Assembly: GCF_014203595.1 (NCBI RefSeq)
Contig: NZ_JACHJK010000023.1
Coordinates: forward strand, 1 to 64,000
Origin: Streptomyces echinatus
GTDB taxonomy: Bacteria; Actinomycetota; Actinomycetes; Streptomycetales; Streptomycetaceae
DNA length: 64,000 nucleotides
Direction of reading: 5' to 3'
The notes under the pieces are model-generated. The model worked only from the letters and a program-made list of their open reading frames with translations, was not told the DNA's origin and ran no database searches. Both the position numbers and the translations under genes were made by a program. Shown one piece after another: positions 10,933-21,009 of this stretch (position 1 is the first letter of the stretch; each line of letters begins with the position of its first letter).

Positions 10933-12781
10933 CGCTGTGCTCCGGGGTCTCGGGGTGCAGATCGTGGTGGGCGGTGAGCAGCGCCCGTTCGACCAGGGCC
11001 GCCTGTGCGGCGACGGTCGGGGCGGCGAAGAAGTCGGCGAGGGCGAGCTCGACGCCGAGTTCCTCGCGCAGGTCGTCGGTGACGGCGAGGGCGAGCAGCG
11101 AATGGCCGCCGAGGGCGAGGAAGTCGGCGTCGGCCCGGGTGACCTCGCTGCCCAGGGACCGGCTCCAGACCTCGGCCACGGCCTGCTCCAGGGGGGTCAT
11201 CGCCGTCGCCGGTGTGCCGCTGCCGCCGTCGCCGGCCGCCTGGGCCAGGTCGGCCAGCGCGCGCCGGTCCACCTTGCCGGTCGGGGTGAGGGGCAGCTGG
11301 TCCACCAAGGTGACCGCGTCGGGCACCAGGTGGGCGGGCAGCACGGCGGTGAGCCGCTCGCGCAGCGCGGCGCCCCCGCCCGCCGGTGCGGGCGCGGCGA
11401 CGGCGAAGGCGACGAGGCGTGCTTCGGCGCTGCCCGCCCGGTCGACGGTGACGGCGGCGTCGACGACGTCGTCCTGCCGGCGCAGGGCGTGTTCGACCTC
11501 CGCGGGTTCGATGCGGAAGCCGCGGACCTTGACCTGGTCGTCGTTGCGGCCGTGGAAGTCGAGGGTGCCGTCGGGCCGGAGGGAGACGATGTCGCCGGTG
11601 CGGTAGAGCCGGCCCGTGGCCGCGTGCTCGACGAACCGTTCGGCGGTCAGTTCGGGCAGGCCCGTGTAGCCGTGGGCGAGCCTGCTGCCGCCGACCCACA
11701 GTTCGCCCCGCTCCCCCGCCGCGACCGGCCGGCCCTCGGCGTCCAGGACGTGCGCGGTGGCGCCGGCGATGGGGCGGCCGATCGGGACGGGTGCGTCGCA
11801 GTCGCGGGCGGTGACCCGGTGGGCGGTGGCGAAGGTGGTCGTCTCGGTCGGCCCGTAGCCGTTGACCAGTTCCAGCCAGGGGAAGGCGGTGAGCACCTCG
11901 CGGGCCGGTGCGGCGGCCATGGCCTCGCCGCCCACGACGACCGAGCGGAGCTGGGCGAAGACGCGGGAGCGGCGGGCGGCGAGCTGGTGGAAGAGGGCCG
12001 TGGTGAAGAAGGCGACCGTCACTCCGTGGCGTTCGACGTGCCGGGCGAGGTCCTCCAGGGAGGGCCGTTGCTCGGTGCAGACGACCACCGCGGCGCCGTT
12101 GGCGAGGGCGACCCAGACCTCGAACGTGGAGGCGTCGAAGGTCATGGGCGAGTGGAACAGGACGCGGTCGCGGGCGGTGACGGTGACGTAGTCCGGTGCG
12201 GTGACCAGCTCGGCGATGGCACCGTGCGGCACGACGACGCCCTTGGGGCGGCCGGTGGAGCCGGAGGTGAACATGATGAACGCCGGGCCGTCCGGGTCGG
12301 AGTCGTCCAGCGCGCCGCCGTCCGTGAGCGGCTCCTCGGGCAGCGCGAGGACGGGCGAGGCGAGCGCGGCGGCGTCCAGGAGCTTGGCGTCGCCGACGGT
12401 GAGCGTCACCTCGGCGTCGACGATCATCGCCTCGGTGCGCGGACGGGGCTGGGCCGGGTCGAGGGGCACACAGACGGCCCCGGCGAGCCAGAGCGCGAGC
12501 TGTGCGACGACCGTGCGGGCCGACCGGGTCGTCAGCAGCGCCACCCGGTCGCCGGGGGTCACCTCGTGCTCCCGCAGGCGCGCGGCGAGGGCGCGGCCGG
12601 CCTGGACGAGACGGCCGTAGGTGAGGGTCGTGTCACCGTCGACGACGGCCAGGGCGTCGGGGGTGAGTTCGGCACGCCGGGCGAGGAGGGCCGGCAGGGC
12701 CGTCGCCCGTGCCGGGCCGGGTACGGCGGCCGGGGCGCCGGACCGCGCCGGGGCCGCGGGCTGCGGGGTGGTGGAGGTCAT
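10922..12781 (-). CDS. NRPS: A-T didomain, predicted Val/Ile-type specificity
   Basis: The 619-residue protein has an adenylation domain (about 25-530) and a carrier domain with Ser in ALGGHSLLAL near 570. Core motifs are intact: FTSGSTGRPKG (A3), NGYGPTETT (A5), YRTGD (A7) and PTGKVDRR (A10 lysine). Reading the ten pocket positions by hand gives D-A-F-F-V-G-G-T-F-K. It differs at two positions from the published valine code DAFWIGGTFK and resembles isoleucine codes, so I infer a branched aliphatic residue. There is no C domain, so a partner must make its bond. The gene starts 1 nt after the stop of the preceding A-T gene (TGACATG), implying coupled translation. Confidence 0.92.
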
Positions 12782-12782
12782 G

Positions 12783-14711
12783 TCAGGCTCCTGCCGGTCG
12801 CGGGGTCAGGCGCTGGTCGACGAGTGCGGCGAAGGCGCGCAGGTCCTCGCTGCGCAGCAGTTCGTGGGCGCGCGGCCGTATGCCGGTCGCACCCTCGACG
12901 GCCGCCAGCAGCCGGGCGGCGACGACGGAGGTGCCGCCGGCGTCGGTGAAGTTGTCGCCGAGCGTGGTCTCGGGCCGGCCGAGCAGGTCTCGTACGGTCG
13001 TGAGGACGAGGTGTTCGGCGGGCGTGGCGTCCGCGAGGTCGTCCGCGGCGGGCGCGGGCGTCTCGACGGCGGCGGACAGGGCGACCCGGTCGACCTTGCC
13101 GTTGGCGTCCAGGGGGTAGCCGTCGACGATCCGCACGGTGGCGGGCACGGCCTGCTCGGGGAGCCAGGCGCGGACCGCGGTCTGCAGGTCGCCGGCCGCC
13201 GGTCCGGCGCCGTCGGCGGGCCGTACGTGCGCGACGAGACGGGCGTGGCCGGAGTCGTCGCGCAGCACGGTGACGACGGCGCTGCGGACACGGGGGTCCT
13301 GTTCGAAGGCGGCCTCCACCTCGGCCGGTTCGATCCGCACCCCGCTGATCTTGACCTGGTCGTCGAGGCGGCCCAGGAACTCCAGGGTGCCGTCGGCGGT
13401 CATCCGTACCCGGTCGCCGGTGCGGTAGAGGCGGTCGACCGCCGGGGTCGCCGCCTGCGGGTGCGGGGCGGTGAAGCGGCGCGCGGTGAGTTCGGGGTCG
13501 AGGTAGCCGAGCGCCAGGCAGTGGCCGCCGATGCGCAGTTCGCCGTCCTGGCCGCGGGCGACGGGGCGGCCGTCGTCGTCGGTGACGACGACGGTGACGC
13601 CCGGCAGCGGGGTGCCGATGGGCGGCGGGGCGGGGTCGCCGGCCTCCGGGTCGCCCGCGCGCATGGCGTGGGTGGTGGTGACGACGGTGGCCTCGGCGGG
13701 GCCGTAGGCGTTGTGGACGGTGGCGGTGACGTCGGGGCCGGGACGGCGGCGCATGCGGTCGCCGCCCACGACGAGGTGACGCAGCTTCAGGTCGTCGGGC
13801 CACGGCCGGTCCAGCAGCGGTTCGACGGTGGGGGTGGCCGCGACGGCCACGGTGACGGCGGCGTCGCGCCACCAGTCGGTCAGCACCTGGGCGTCCCAGC
13901 GGGTGTCGTCGGGCGCCGGGACGAGGGCGGCACCGGAGGTCAGTCCGGCCCACAGTTCGAGCAGGTGCGGGTCGAACGCGACACCGATGAGCAGGGACTG
14001 GCGGTCCCCGGGTGCCAGTGCGGTCTCGGTCCGGTACCAGTCGAGGGCGACGGACAGCGAGTCCTCGGACACGGCCACGGCCTTGGGGCGGCCGGTGGAT
14101 CCGGAGGTGAGGACGGCGTACAGGGCGCCCTCCGGGGCTCGCCGCGCGCCGCGGCCGTGCGCGGCGAAGGCCGCCACCGCGACGGCGGGGGCGTTCACGC
14201 CGTCGGTGGGCAGGGGCAGCGGGGTGTGCTCACCGCCGCGGTGGGCCTCGGGCAGCACGTCCGGGTCGCCGACGAGGCAGGCGACGTCGAGGTCCTCGGT
14301 GACGGCCTGGGTGCGGCGTTCACCGGGGCGGGGGCCGAGCGGCAGGTAGACGGCGCCGATCCGGGCGAGCGCCACGGCGGTCACCACGAGGGCGGTGGAG
14401 CGGTCGAGGCAGACGCCGACCAGGTCGCCGAGGTGCACTTGGTCGCGCAGGGCGTCGGCGACGCCCGTGGCGGCGGTGTCGAGGTCCTGGTACGTCCAGG
14501 TCCGGGCGCCGTCGATCACGGCGGGTGCGGTCGGGGTGCGCCGGACCCAGTCCTCGAAGCGGGCGAGCACGGTGGTGGGTTCGGCGGCGGGACCGTGGGC
14601 GACGCTCGGCGCGGCACCGGTGACGGCGGCGGACGCGGCGGGGTGGGCGGTGCTCGGAGCGGTACCGGTGTCCGCGGTGACGGCGGCGGGTGCGCTCGGG
14701 GTCTGGGTCAT
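12783..14711 (-). CDS. NRPS: A-T didomain, predicted aromatic specificity
   Basis: The 642-residue protein has an adenylation domain (about 60-545) and a carrier domain (NFTDAGGTSVVAARLL) whose Ser lies in GGTS rather than GGHS. A3 (LTSGSTGRPKA), A5 (NAYGPAEAT) and the A10 lysine (NGKVDR) are present. The hand-read pocket code is D-P-L-V-V-G-A-V-V-K. It shares eight of ten positions with the tyrosine code DALVTGAVVK and is close to the tryptophan code DALVMGAVMK, so an aromatic amino acid is likely. I chose the ATG at 14711 (TGATG overlap with the upstream stop) over the longer frame. This enzyme is my candidate for loading the T domain of the last protein as well. Confidence 0.92.
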   Translation of the reverse strand: MTQTPSAPAAVTADTGTAPSTAHPAASAAVTGAAPSVAHGPAAEPTTVLARFEDWVRRTPTAPAVIDGARTWTYQDLDTAATGVADALRDQVHLGDLVGVCLDRSTALVVTAVALARIGAVYLPLGPRPGERRTQAVTEDLDVACLVGDPDVLPEAHRGGEHTPLPLPTDGVNAPAVAVAAFAAHGRGARRAPEGALYAVLTSGSTGRPKAVAVSEDSLSVALDWYRTETALAPGDRQSLLIGVAFDPHLLELWAGLTSGAALVPAPDDTRWDAQVLTDWWRDAAVTVAVAATPTVEPLLDRPWPDDLKLRHLVVGGDRMRRRPGPDVTATVHNAYGPAEATVVTTTHAMRAGDPEAGDPAPPPIGTPLPGVTVVVTDDDGRPVARGQDGELRIGGHCLALGYLDPELTARRFTAPHPQAATPAVDRLYRTGDRVRMTADGTLEFLGRLDDQVKISGVRIEPAEVEAAFEQDPRVRSAVVTVLRDDSGHARLVAHVRPADGAGPAAGDLQTAVRAWLPEQAVPATVRIVDGYPLDANGKVDRVALSAAVETPAPAADDLADATPAEHLVLTTVRDLLGRPETTLGDNFTDAGGTSVVAARLLAAVEGATGIRPRAHELLRSEDLRAFAALVDQRLTPRPAGA

Positions 14712-17700
14712 CACGACTCCGTGGAGAGGGTGGCGCCGGCCGCGAGGGCGTCGGCCTGGTCGGCGAGTACGGGGTTGCGGAAGAGCACCTTGAGCGGCGG
14801 GCGCGTGCCCAGCCGGGGCTCCAGCCAGGCCGCGAGCTCGGCGGCCAGCAGGGAATGGCCTCCGCTGCGGAAGAAGTGGGAACGGGTGTCGAAGCGGCTG
14901 TGCCCGAGGACCTCGCGCCAGCCCTGCGTCAGCAGTGCCGTCATCGGATCGTCGGACTCCGCGGCCGCCGGCGCGGACCCGGTCCCGGCCTCCGGTTCGG
15001 CCGGGGTGACGGCCACGGGGTCGAGCGCGGCCGCCCGGCGGGCCAGGGCCGCACGGTCGGGCTTGCCGCCGGCCAGGGCCGGCATGGTGTCCAGCCGTGC
15101 CCAGCGAGCGGGCACGAGGGGGCCGGGCAGCCGGCGGCTCAGCTCCACGTGGAGGGCCTTCTCGTCGAAGTCCGCGCGGTCGGCGCCGTCCTCCAGGAAG
15201 CCGACCAGGCGGGGTGCGCCGGGGCTCTCGCGGTCCAGTACGACGGCGCACGACCGGCCGCCGAGGGCCGCGGACGCCGCCGCCTCGATCTCCTCCAGCT
15301 CGATGCGGTGGCCGCGCAGCTTGATCTGGTTGTCGCGCCGGCCCAGGAAGTACAGCAGACCGTCCAGGCCGCGGTAGCCGAGGTCGCCGGTGAGGTAGAC
15401 GCGTTCCCCGTCGAGCGCGTCCACGGTGACGAACCGGGCGGCCGTCACCTCGGGGTTGCCCGCGTATCCCTCGGCGAGGCCCGGCCCGGCGATGGCGAGT
15501 TCACCGACGGCGCCGGACGGCAGCGGCCGGTGGTGGGCGTCCAGGACGTGGACGCGCTCGCCGGGGAGTTCGGTGCCCAGCGGGATCTCGGCGCCGTCGG
15601 CGAGGGCGTCGCGGGAGATCTCGTGGACGGTGGAGCTGATGGCCGCCTCGGTGACGCCGTACACGTTCAGGACGGTGGCGTCGGTGTCGGCGAGGACCTC
15701 CCGCAGCGCCTGGGCGGGAAGCCGCTCGCCGCCCAGGACCAGCAGCCTCGGGGCCCAGCCGCCGTCGCGCAGGACCGGCCGCAGCTCCTCGCGGGTGGCG
15801 AGGAAGTAGCTGGTGGGCAGGTTGGCGACGGTGACCCGGGCGGACGCGAGCAGGCCGGCGAGTTCGGCGCCGGTGGGCACCTCGTGCTCGGGCAGGACCA
15901 GACACGCGCCGGAGTGCAGGGTCGGCAGCACCTCCTCCAGTGCCACGTCGAAGGAGGGCTGGGCGAACATCAGGACGCGGTCGGCCGTGGTGAGGCCGAA
16001 CCGGTCGGCGGTCGCGGTCAGATGGTGCACGAGCGCCGCGCGGCCGACGGCGACCGGCTTCGGTGTCCCGGTGGATCCGGAGGTGTGGATGACGTAGGTG
16101 GTGCCGGGCAGCACGCCGGCCGCGTGGGCGGCGGGCAGCACGGGGGCGTCGACACGGGCGGCCGGCAGTCCGTCGGGCAGGGCGGCGCCGCCCTCGCCGG
16201 TGAGGACCAGCGCGGGCGCGAGCCGCTCCAGCAGCAGGGCGAGCCGGGCCGGCGGGTCGGACGGGGACAGCGGGCAGTAGACGGCGCCGGTCCGCAGGCA
16301 GGCCAGCAGGGCGACGACCGAGTCGGCGCTCCTGGGCAGGACGACGGCCACCGGCTGCCCGGGCGTCACACCCGCGGCGCGCAGGCGGGACGCGAGCGCG
16401 CCGACCCGCTCGTCGAGTTCGCCGTAGGTGAGGCGGCGCGCGCCGCTCAGCAGGGCGGGCAGCGACGGGTGGTGGGCGGCGACGGGGTCGAGCGGGTCGC
16501 GGTCGGCCGGGACGGGCACGGCCTCGGCGGCCGGCTCCGGCGCGGCGGGGGCGAGGTCGGCCAGCGGTGCCTCGGGGGTGTCGAGATAGGAACGCAGCAG
16601 GTCCAAAAAGCGGCCGCAGAGCAGCCGGGCGACGTCCTCGCCGAGGAGGTCGGCGTCGTAGTCCCAGACCAGGGTCATGCCCGGGGCGCCGTGGCGCGGG
16701 GTGACTCCGCGCCGGTCGTCCGGGAGCAGCACCACGTCGAGGTCGAAGCGGGTGGTGCCGGTGTTGAAGCCCTCGAAGAGGGTGATGTCGAGGCCGGGTA
16801 CGTCGATCTCCGGCAGCGGTGCGTCGTGGGCGCTGAACATGACGGAGAACAGCGGGTTGTCGGCGCCGGAGGTGTGCATGCCGAGGGCCCGGGTCAGCTC
16901 CTGGACCGGCACGTCCTGGTGCGGCAGGGCGCGGATGAGGGTGTCGGTGACCTCGTCCATGGTGTCCTGGGCGGGGGCGGCGGCGTCCAGGTCGAGCGGC
17001 AGCGGGATGGTGTTGACGAACATGCCGACGGCCTGCTCGTAACCGCGGGGGCGGTTGCCGACGGCGGTGCCGACGACCATCTTGGAGCGGCCGCTGTGCC
17101 GGCGCAGGAGTTCGGCGAACAGGCCGAGGAGCGTGGCGAAGGGGGTGAGGCCGCGCGACCTGGCGTGCGTGCGCAGCCGTTCGGCGAGGTCGGCGCCGAT
17201 CGTCTGGCGCAGCTGTCCGCCGTGGTGCCTGCGGCGGGCGCCGGGGCGGGCGAGGCCGGGCAGCGGCAGGTCGTGGGGCTGGTCGAGCAGTTGGGTGCGC
17301 CAGAAGTCGAGGGACTCAGGGGCGTACGCGGCCTCGGCCTGGGCCCGGACATGGTCCGCGTAGGACGGGGCGGCCGGGAGTTCGAGGGGCTCGTCGAGGA
17401 CGTGGGCGCGGTAGGTGCGGAAGACGTCGTCGAGCAGGATCGCGAAGGAGTGCCCGTCGTGGATCAGGTGGTGCTCCACGTGCACGAGCCGGTGGTGGCG
17501 CTCGGCGAGGCGTACGAGGGTCCAGCGGATCAGCGGTGCCTCGAAGGTGTCGAGCGGCGTCTCGGCCTCGGTGCGCAGCAGGCGCGCGAAGGCCTCCTCG
17601 ATGTCGTCCGCACCGGTGAGGTCGGCCGTGCGCAGCCTCGGGGCGCACTGCGGCGCGACGCGCTGTCCCGGTACGGACCCCGTGGACTCGACGAGTTCGA

Positions 17701-17869
17701 GCCGCAGACCGGGATGGCGTCCCAGCGTGGCCGCGAGTCCCCGGCGCAGCGCCTCGGTGTCGAGGGTGCCCCACAGGTCGAGGGCGGCGGTGAAGTTGTA
17801 GGCGCGGCTGCCCGGCTGCATCTGCTCGTGCAGCCAGACGATCTCCTGCGAGGAGGAGAGCGGAAGCAT
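14711..17869 (-). CDS. NRPS: C-A-T module, predicted basic residue
   Basis: The roughly 1052-residue protein has a condensation domain (HHLIHDG near 133-139), an adenylation domain and a carrier domain (FFRSGGHSLLAAEL). The hand-read pocket code is D-V-E-N-V-G-V-I-S-K. Glu at position 239 is typical of A domains that bind a positively charged side chain (compare DMENLGLINK for hydroxyornithine), so Arg, Orn, Lys or capreomycidine is plausible. The C domain is at the start of the line, so it must accept a donor from another protein, as urea-forming C domains do in some pathways. I chose the ATG at 17869 (AGGGA upstream). A GTG at 17914 is also open. Confidence 0.92.
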   Translation of the reverse strand: MLPLSSSQEIVWLHEQMQPGSRAYNFTAALDLWGTLDTEALRRGLAATLGRHPGLRLELVESTGSVPGQRVAPQCAPRLRTADLTGADDIEEAFARLLRTEAETPLDTFEAPLIRWTLVRLAERHHRLVHVEHHLIHDGHSFAILLDDVFRTYRAHVLDEPLELPAAPSYADHVRAQAEAAYAPESLDFWRTQLLDQPHDLPLPGLARPGARRRHHGGQLRQTIGADLAERLRTHARSRGLTPFATLLGLFAELLRRHSGRSKMVVGTAVGNRPRGYEQAVGMFVNTIPLPLDLDAAAPAQDTMDEVTDTLIRALPHQDVPVQELTRALGMHTSGADNPLFSVMFSAHDAPLPEIDVPGLDITLFEGFNTGTTRFDLDVVLLPDDRRGVTPRHGAPGMTLVWDYDADLLGEDVARLLCGRFLDLLRSYLDTPEAPLADLAPAAPEPAAEAVPVPADRDPLDPVAAHHPSLPALLSGARRLTYGELDERVGALASRLRAAGVTPGQPVAVVLPRSADSVVALLACLRTGAVYCPLSPSDPPARLALLLERLAPALVLTGEGGAALPDGLPAARVDAPVLPAAHAAGVLPGTTYVIHTSGSTGTPKPVAVGRAALVHHLTATADRFGLTTADRVLMFAQPSFDVALEEVLPTLHSGACLVLPEHEVPTGAELAGLLASARVTVANLPTSYFLATREELRPVLRDGGWAPRLLVLGGERLPAQALREVLADTDATVLNVYGVTEAAISSTVHEISRDALADGAEIPLGTELPGERVHVLDAHHRPLPSGAVGELAIAGPGLAEGYAGNPEVTAARFVTVDALDGERVYLTGDLGYRGLDGLLYFLGRRDNQIKLRGHRIELEEIEAAASAALGGRSCAVVLDRESPGAPRLVGFLEDGADRADFDEKALHVELSRRLPGPLVPARWARLDTMPALAGGKPDRAALARRAAALDPVAVTPAEPEAGTGSAPAAAESDDPMTALLTQGWREVLGHSRFDTRSHFFRSGGHSLLAAELAAWLEPRLGTRPPLKVLFRNPVLADQADALAAGATLSTES

Positions 17870-18101
17870 GGGCGATCCCTGAGGTCGTCGGGTCGGATTT
17901 CCGGTGCCGGTCACGGTCGCGGCCGGCGGTGGTGCGGGCGGCTCCGCGGGTCACGCGGTGACGCTTCGGACGTGGGTGGTGCGGGGGTGCTCCGCGGCGT
18001 CGCGGGGCGGCCGGGACGGCTGCGTCACTTCCCCGGCCGGGGAGGGCCGGCGGTCGCGGCCCCCCTCCGGCAGGCGGCGGGCCGCGCGTCCGGCCGGCGG
18101 T

Positions 18102-19397
18102 TCAGCGCGGGGTCCGCTCCGCCGGGCGCAGGGCCCGGGTCAGCGATTCGAACGCCTCGTGCGCGGTGGCGTCGTCGAGGATCGCGCGGTCCCACACCAT
18201 GCGCAGTCGGATCTCCGCGCCCTGGGTGACGGAGACGGCGAAGGGGCCGCGCACCGGTCTGCCGTCGATGTCGGTCTCCCGTCCCTCGACGCCGGCCAGT
18301 ACGAGCGGCGGGCGGCGGCTGTCGTCGTCCACGGTCAGCAGTCCGTCGAGGCGCCCGGTCCAGGCCGAGCCGGCGGACCGGGCGGCGACCACGACGGAGT
18401 CGAAGGGCGCGTCGGCCCGGTCGAGGTCGTCCCACCAGGCGTCGGCCGTCGCCTCGGGGCCGGGGCCGTCGCCGGTGTCGGCCGGGAAGACGACGGTGTT
18501 GAGGAAGCAGCCGACCACCGGTGCGGCACCGCTGGGCCGGCCGCCCCACGGGTAGCCGAGCGGGACGACGTGGCCGGGCCCGTACAGCGAACGGGCGACG
18601 GAGCGGCAGGCGTCGAGCAGCCCGGGGAACGGCACGCCGTCCTCGCGGGCGGGCAGCCGGGCCTGCGCCGCGCCGCTCGGCAGGGTGCCGCCGGACACGC
18701 GTTCCGGGCGGCTGTCCGGTGCCTGCGCGCGTACGGTGCGCAGCCGGTGGGCCCAGTACGCGGCCGCCTCGGGCGAGTCGGCGCGTTCCTCGGCGGCGAG
18801 CTGGAGGAGGACGGCCTCCCGGTAGGCGGCGAGTTCGGCCTCCGCCTCCTCGGGTGCGCCGGTGCGGGCGGCCGCGGCCTCCGTGTACGCGGTGCCGAGT
18901 TCCTCGACGATCCGGGCCAGTGAGCGGCCGTCGCAGACGGCGTGGTCCAGGACGACGGCGAGGAGGTCCTCCCCCCGGTTCTCGTCGTCCCGCGCGAGGA
19001 ACAGCCGCAGCGGCGGCCCCTGCGGGTCCCAGGCGGCCAGCGCGCGCCGGAGCGTGTCGGCCGGGCGCTCGCCGGGTGCCGGGGTCGGCCGGGTGACCTG
19101 GACATCGGGCTCGCCGACCCGCAGGACGGGGGTCCCGCGGACGACGGCGGGCCGGGAGCGCAGGGCGGTGTGCCGGGCGGCGAGCAGACGGGCCGCCGAC
19201 CGCAGGCGCTCCAGGTCGACGGAGCCGTGGGGGAAGGCGAAGAACATCGGCACCACGTCGGGGCGTCCCGACGGGTCCAGCGAACGCACCAGTACGAAGC
19301 GGCGCTGTGCTCCGGTGACGGGCAGCAGGGTGCCCGTCCGGTCGCCGGCGGTGAGCTGCCGGTAGCGGGCCAGGTACTGGCTCGTGATGCTGAGCAC
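18102..19397 (-). CDS. Stand-alone NRPS condensation-domain protein
   Basis: About 431 residues cover one condensation domain and nothing else: LLPVTGAQRRF near the start, LDHAVCDGRSL at 150-160, and later GCFLNTVVFP. The active-site motif reads DHAVCDG, so the first His of HHxxxDG is Asp while the general-base His is kept. Free-standing C domains join substrates held on separate carrier proteins or on free acceptors. Because two A-T proteins in the operon lack C domains, this enzyme likely makes one of their bonds. I chose the GTG at 19397 behind AGAGAGG. A longer frame continues to 19868 in low-complexity sequence. Confidence 0.82.
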   Translation of the reverse strand: MLSITSQYLARYRQLTAGDRTGTLLPVTGAQRRFVLVRSLDPSGRPDVVPMFFAFPHGSVDLERLRSAARLLAARHTALRSRPAVVRGTPVLRVGEPDVQVTRPTPAPGERPADTLRRALAAWDPQGPPLRLFLARDDENRGEDLLAVVLDHAVCDGRSLARIVEELGTAYTEAAAARTGAPEEAEAELAAYREAVLLQLAAEERADSPEAAAYWAHRLRTVRAQAPDSRPERVSGGTLPSGAAQARLPAREDGVPFPGLLDACRSVARSLYGPGHVVPLGYPWGGRPSGAAPVVGCFLNTVVFPADTGDGPGPEATADAWWDDLDRADAPFDSVVVAARSAGSAWTGRLDGLLTVDDDSRRPPLVLAGVEGRETDIDGRPVRGPFAVSVTQGAEIRLRMVWDRAILDDATAHEAFESLTRALRPAERTPR

Positions 19398-19650
19398 GTG
19401 GTCCTCTCTGTCGCGGCCGCGGTCGCGCGGCTCGTGGCGGTGGGCCGGTACGGGCGGTGGAGCGCGTTCTGCCGTACGGACACGGGGTGGTGGCGGGTGC
19501 GGACGGTGCGCGCCGGGTCCCGCCCGTCGCGGTCGCGGTCCGCCACGGCGGGCGGCGGCCGGTGTTCCGGGGCGGTGCTGTCCGGGGGCGGTGGTCATGG
19601 GGTGGGCGTCATGGGCCCCGGGTGTCACGCCGGGGTTCTCGCGGAGCCGT

Positions 19651-21009
19651 TCAGCCGGTGGGCGTCGGGGCGGGCGTCTCGTCGTCGTCCGGTGTGCCGG
19701 TCGCTCTCGCGGCCGCGGGCGCGGGGTCCTCGGGGGTGGGGCCGTCGGGTCCGGGCAGGTCCCGCATCCGGCGCAGCGGGGAGAGCAGCAGGGGCAGCGG
19801 TACGGCGAAGAAGCCGGCCGCGCACCAGGCGAGTGCCGTGCGCGGTCCGTAGGCTCCGGCGAGGGCACCGCCGAGGAGCGCGCCGAGCGGCAGGGTGCCC
19901 CACATGAGGAAGCGCAGGGTGGCGTTCATCCGGCCGAGCAGCCGGGGCGGGCACAGCCCCTGGCGGAAGCTGACCTGGGCGACGTTGTAGACGACGGCGC
20001 CGAAGGAGACGACCGTCGATCCGGTGGCGAAGAGGACCGCGCCGAGGGCGCCGTGGCCCGACAGGGGCCACAGTACGGCGAACGGCCCGGTCACGAGGAC
20101 GGACAGGACGATGACCCGGGCCTGTCCGAGCCGGGCGGCGAGGCGTCCGGCGCACAGGGCGCCGAGCAGTCCTCCGACGGCCGACGCGGACAGCACCAGT
20201 CCGAGCGCGCCCGGCCGCAGGCCGACGACGCGGACGAGGTGGACGGTCTGGGTCGCCATCAGGACGGCCGCGCACAGGTTGGCCAGGGCGGTGGTGACGG
20301 CGATGACGCGCAGGAGCGGGTGTCCGGTGACGAAGCGGATGCCCTCGCCGATGTCCTTGCGCAGGGAGGAGCCGGCGGCCGGCTCGGGCGGTTGCTCGGG
20401 CTGCTCGACGCGCAGGAGGAACAGGGCGGACAGCGCGTAGCCGACGGCGTCCGCGATGACGGCGAGATGCGCTCCGGCGAGCTGGACCAGTCCGCCGCCG
20501 AGGCCGGGGCCGGTCACCTGGGCGGTGGACCGTACCGTCTCCAGTGCGCCGTTGCCCGCCACGAGCTGGTCGCGGGGCACAATCTGCGGCAGGTAGCTCT
20601 GGTGGGCGACGTCGAAGAAGACGGTCGCCACGCCGGTCACGAGCGCGACGACGTACAGCTGAGCCATCGTCAGGGCGTGGGCGAGTGCCGCGGCGGGGAT
20701 GCTCGCCATGGCCAGGGCCCGCACCAGGTCCGCGCGGATCATCAGGGGGCGCTTGCGCATCCGGTCGGTCAGCGCGCCCGCGGGCAGGCCGACGAGCAGG
20801 AAGGCGGCGGTCTCCGCGGCGGTGAGCAGGCCGACCTGGAAGGCGGGGGCGTCCAGTTCGAGGACGGCCACGAGGGGCAGGGCCACCAGCGTGACCTGGG
20901 CGCCGAGCTGTCCGGTGGCCGCTCCCGCGAGCAGCAGACGGAAGTCGCGTATGCGCATCGGGCCGCCGGTGGCGGCTCGGGTTGTGGCGGGCATATGACC
21001 GACACTCAC
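19651..21009 (-). CDS. MFS exporter of the NRPS operon
   Basis: The 452-residue membrane protein has about twelve hydrophobic segments and the MFS signature between helices 2 and 3 (GALTDRMRKRP). It resembles the enterobactin-exporter (EntS) type of MFS protein. Residues 405-452 are a Pro- and Asp-rich cytoplasmic tail. It is the first gene of the NRPS operon and probably exports the peptide or protects the producer. The drug substrate cannot be read from the sequence. The start is GTG at 21009 or ATG at 20994, and neither has a strong ribosome-binding site. Confidence 0.88.
   Translation of the reverse strand: MSVGHMPATTRAATGGPMRIRDFRLLLAGAATGQLGAQVTLVALPLVAVLELDAPAFQVGLLTAAETAAFLLVGLPAGALTDRMRKRPLMIRADLVRALAMASIPAAALAHALTMAQLYVVALVTGVATVFFDVAHQSYLPQIVPRDQLVAGNGALETVRSTAQVTGPGLGGGLVQLAGAHLAVIADAVGYALSALFLLRVEQPEQPPEPAAGSSLRKDIGEGIRFVTGHPLLRVIAVTTALANLCAAVLMATQTVHLVRVVGLRPGALGLVLSASAVGGLLGALCAGRLAARLGQARVIVLSVLVTGPFAVLWPLSGHGALGAVLFATGSTVVSFGAVVYNVAQVSFRQGLCPPRLLGRMNATLRFLMWGTLPLGALLGGALAGAYGPRTALAWCAAGFFAVPLPLLLSPLRRMRDLPGPDGPTPEDPAPAAARATGTPDDDETPAPTPTG

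Noticed and set aside
14711..17869. Siderophore NRPS, because the code resembles hydroxyornithine
   Set aside because: No ornithine N-hydroxylase, siderophore uptake genes or iron box were seen. The Glu239 signal fits any basic residue.
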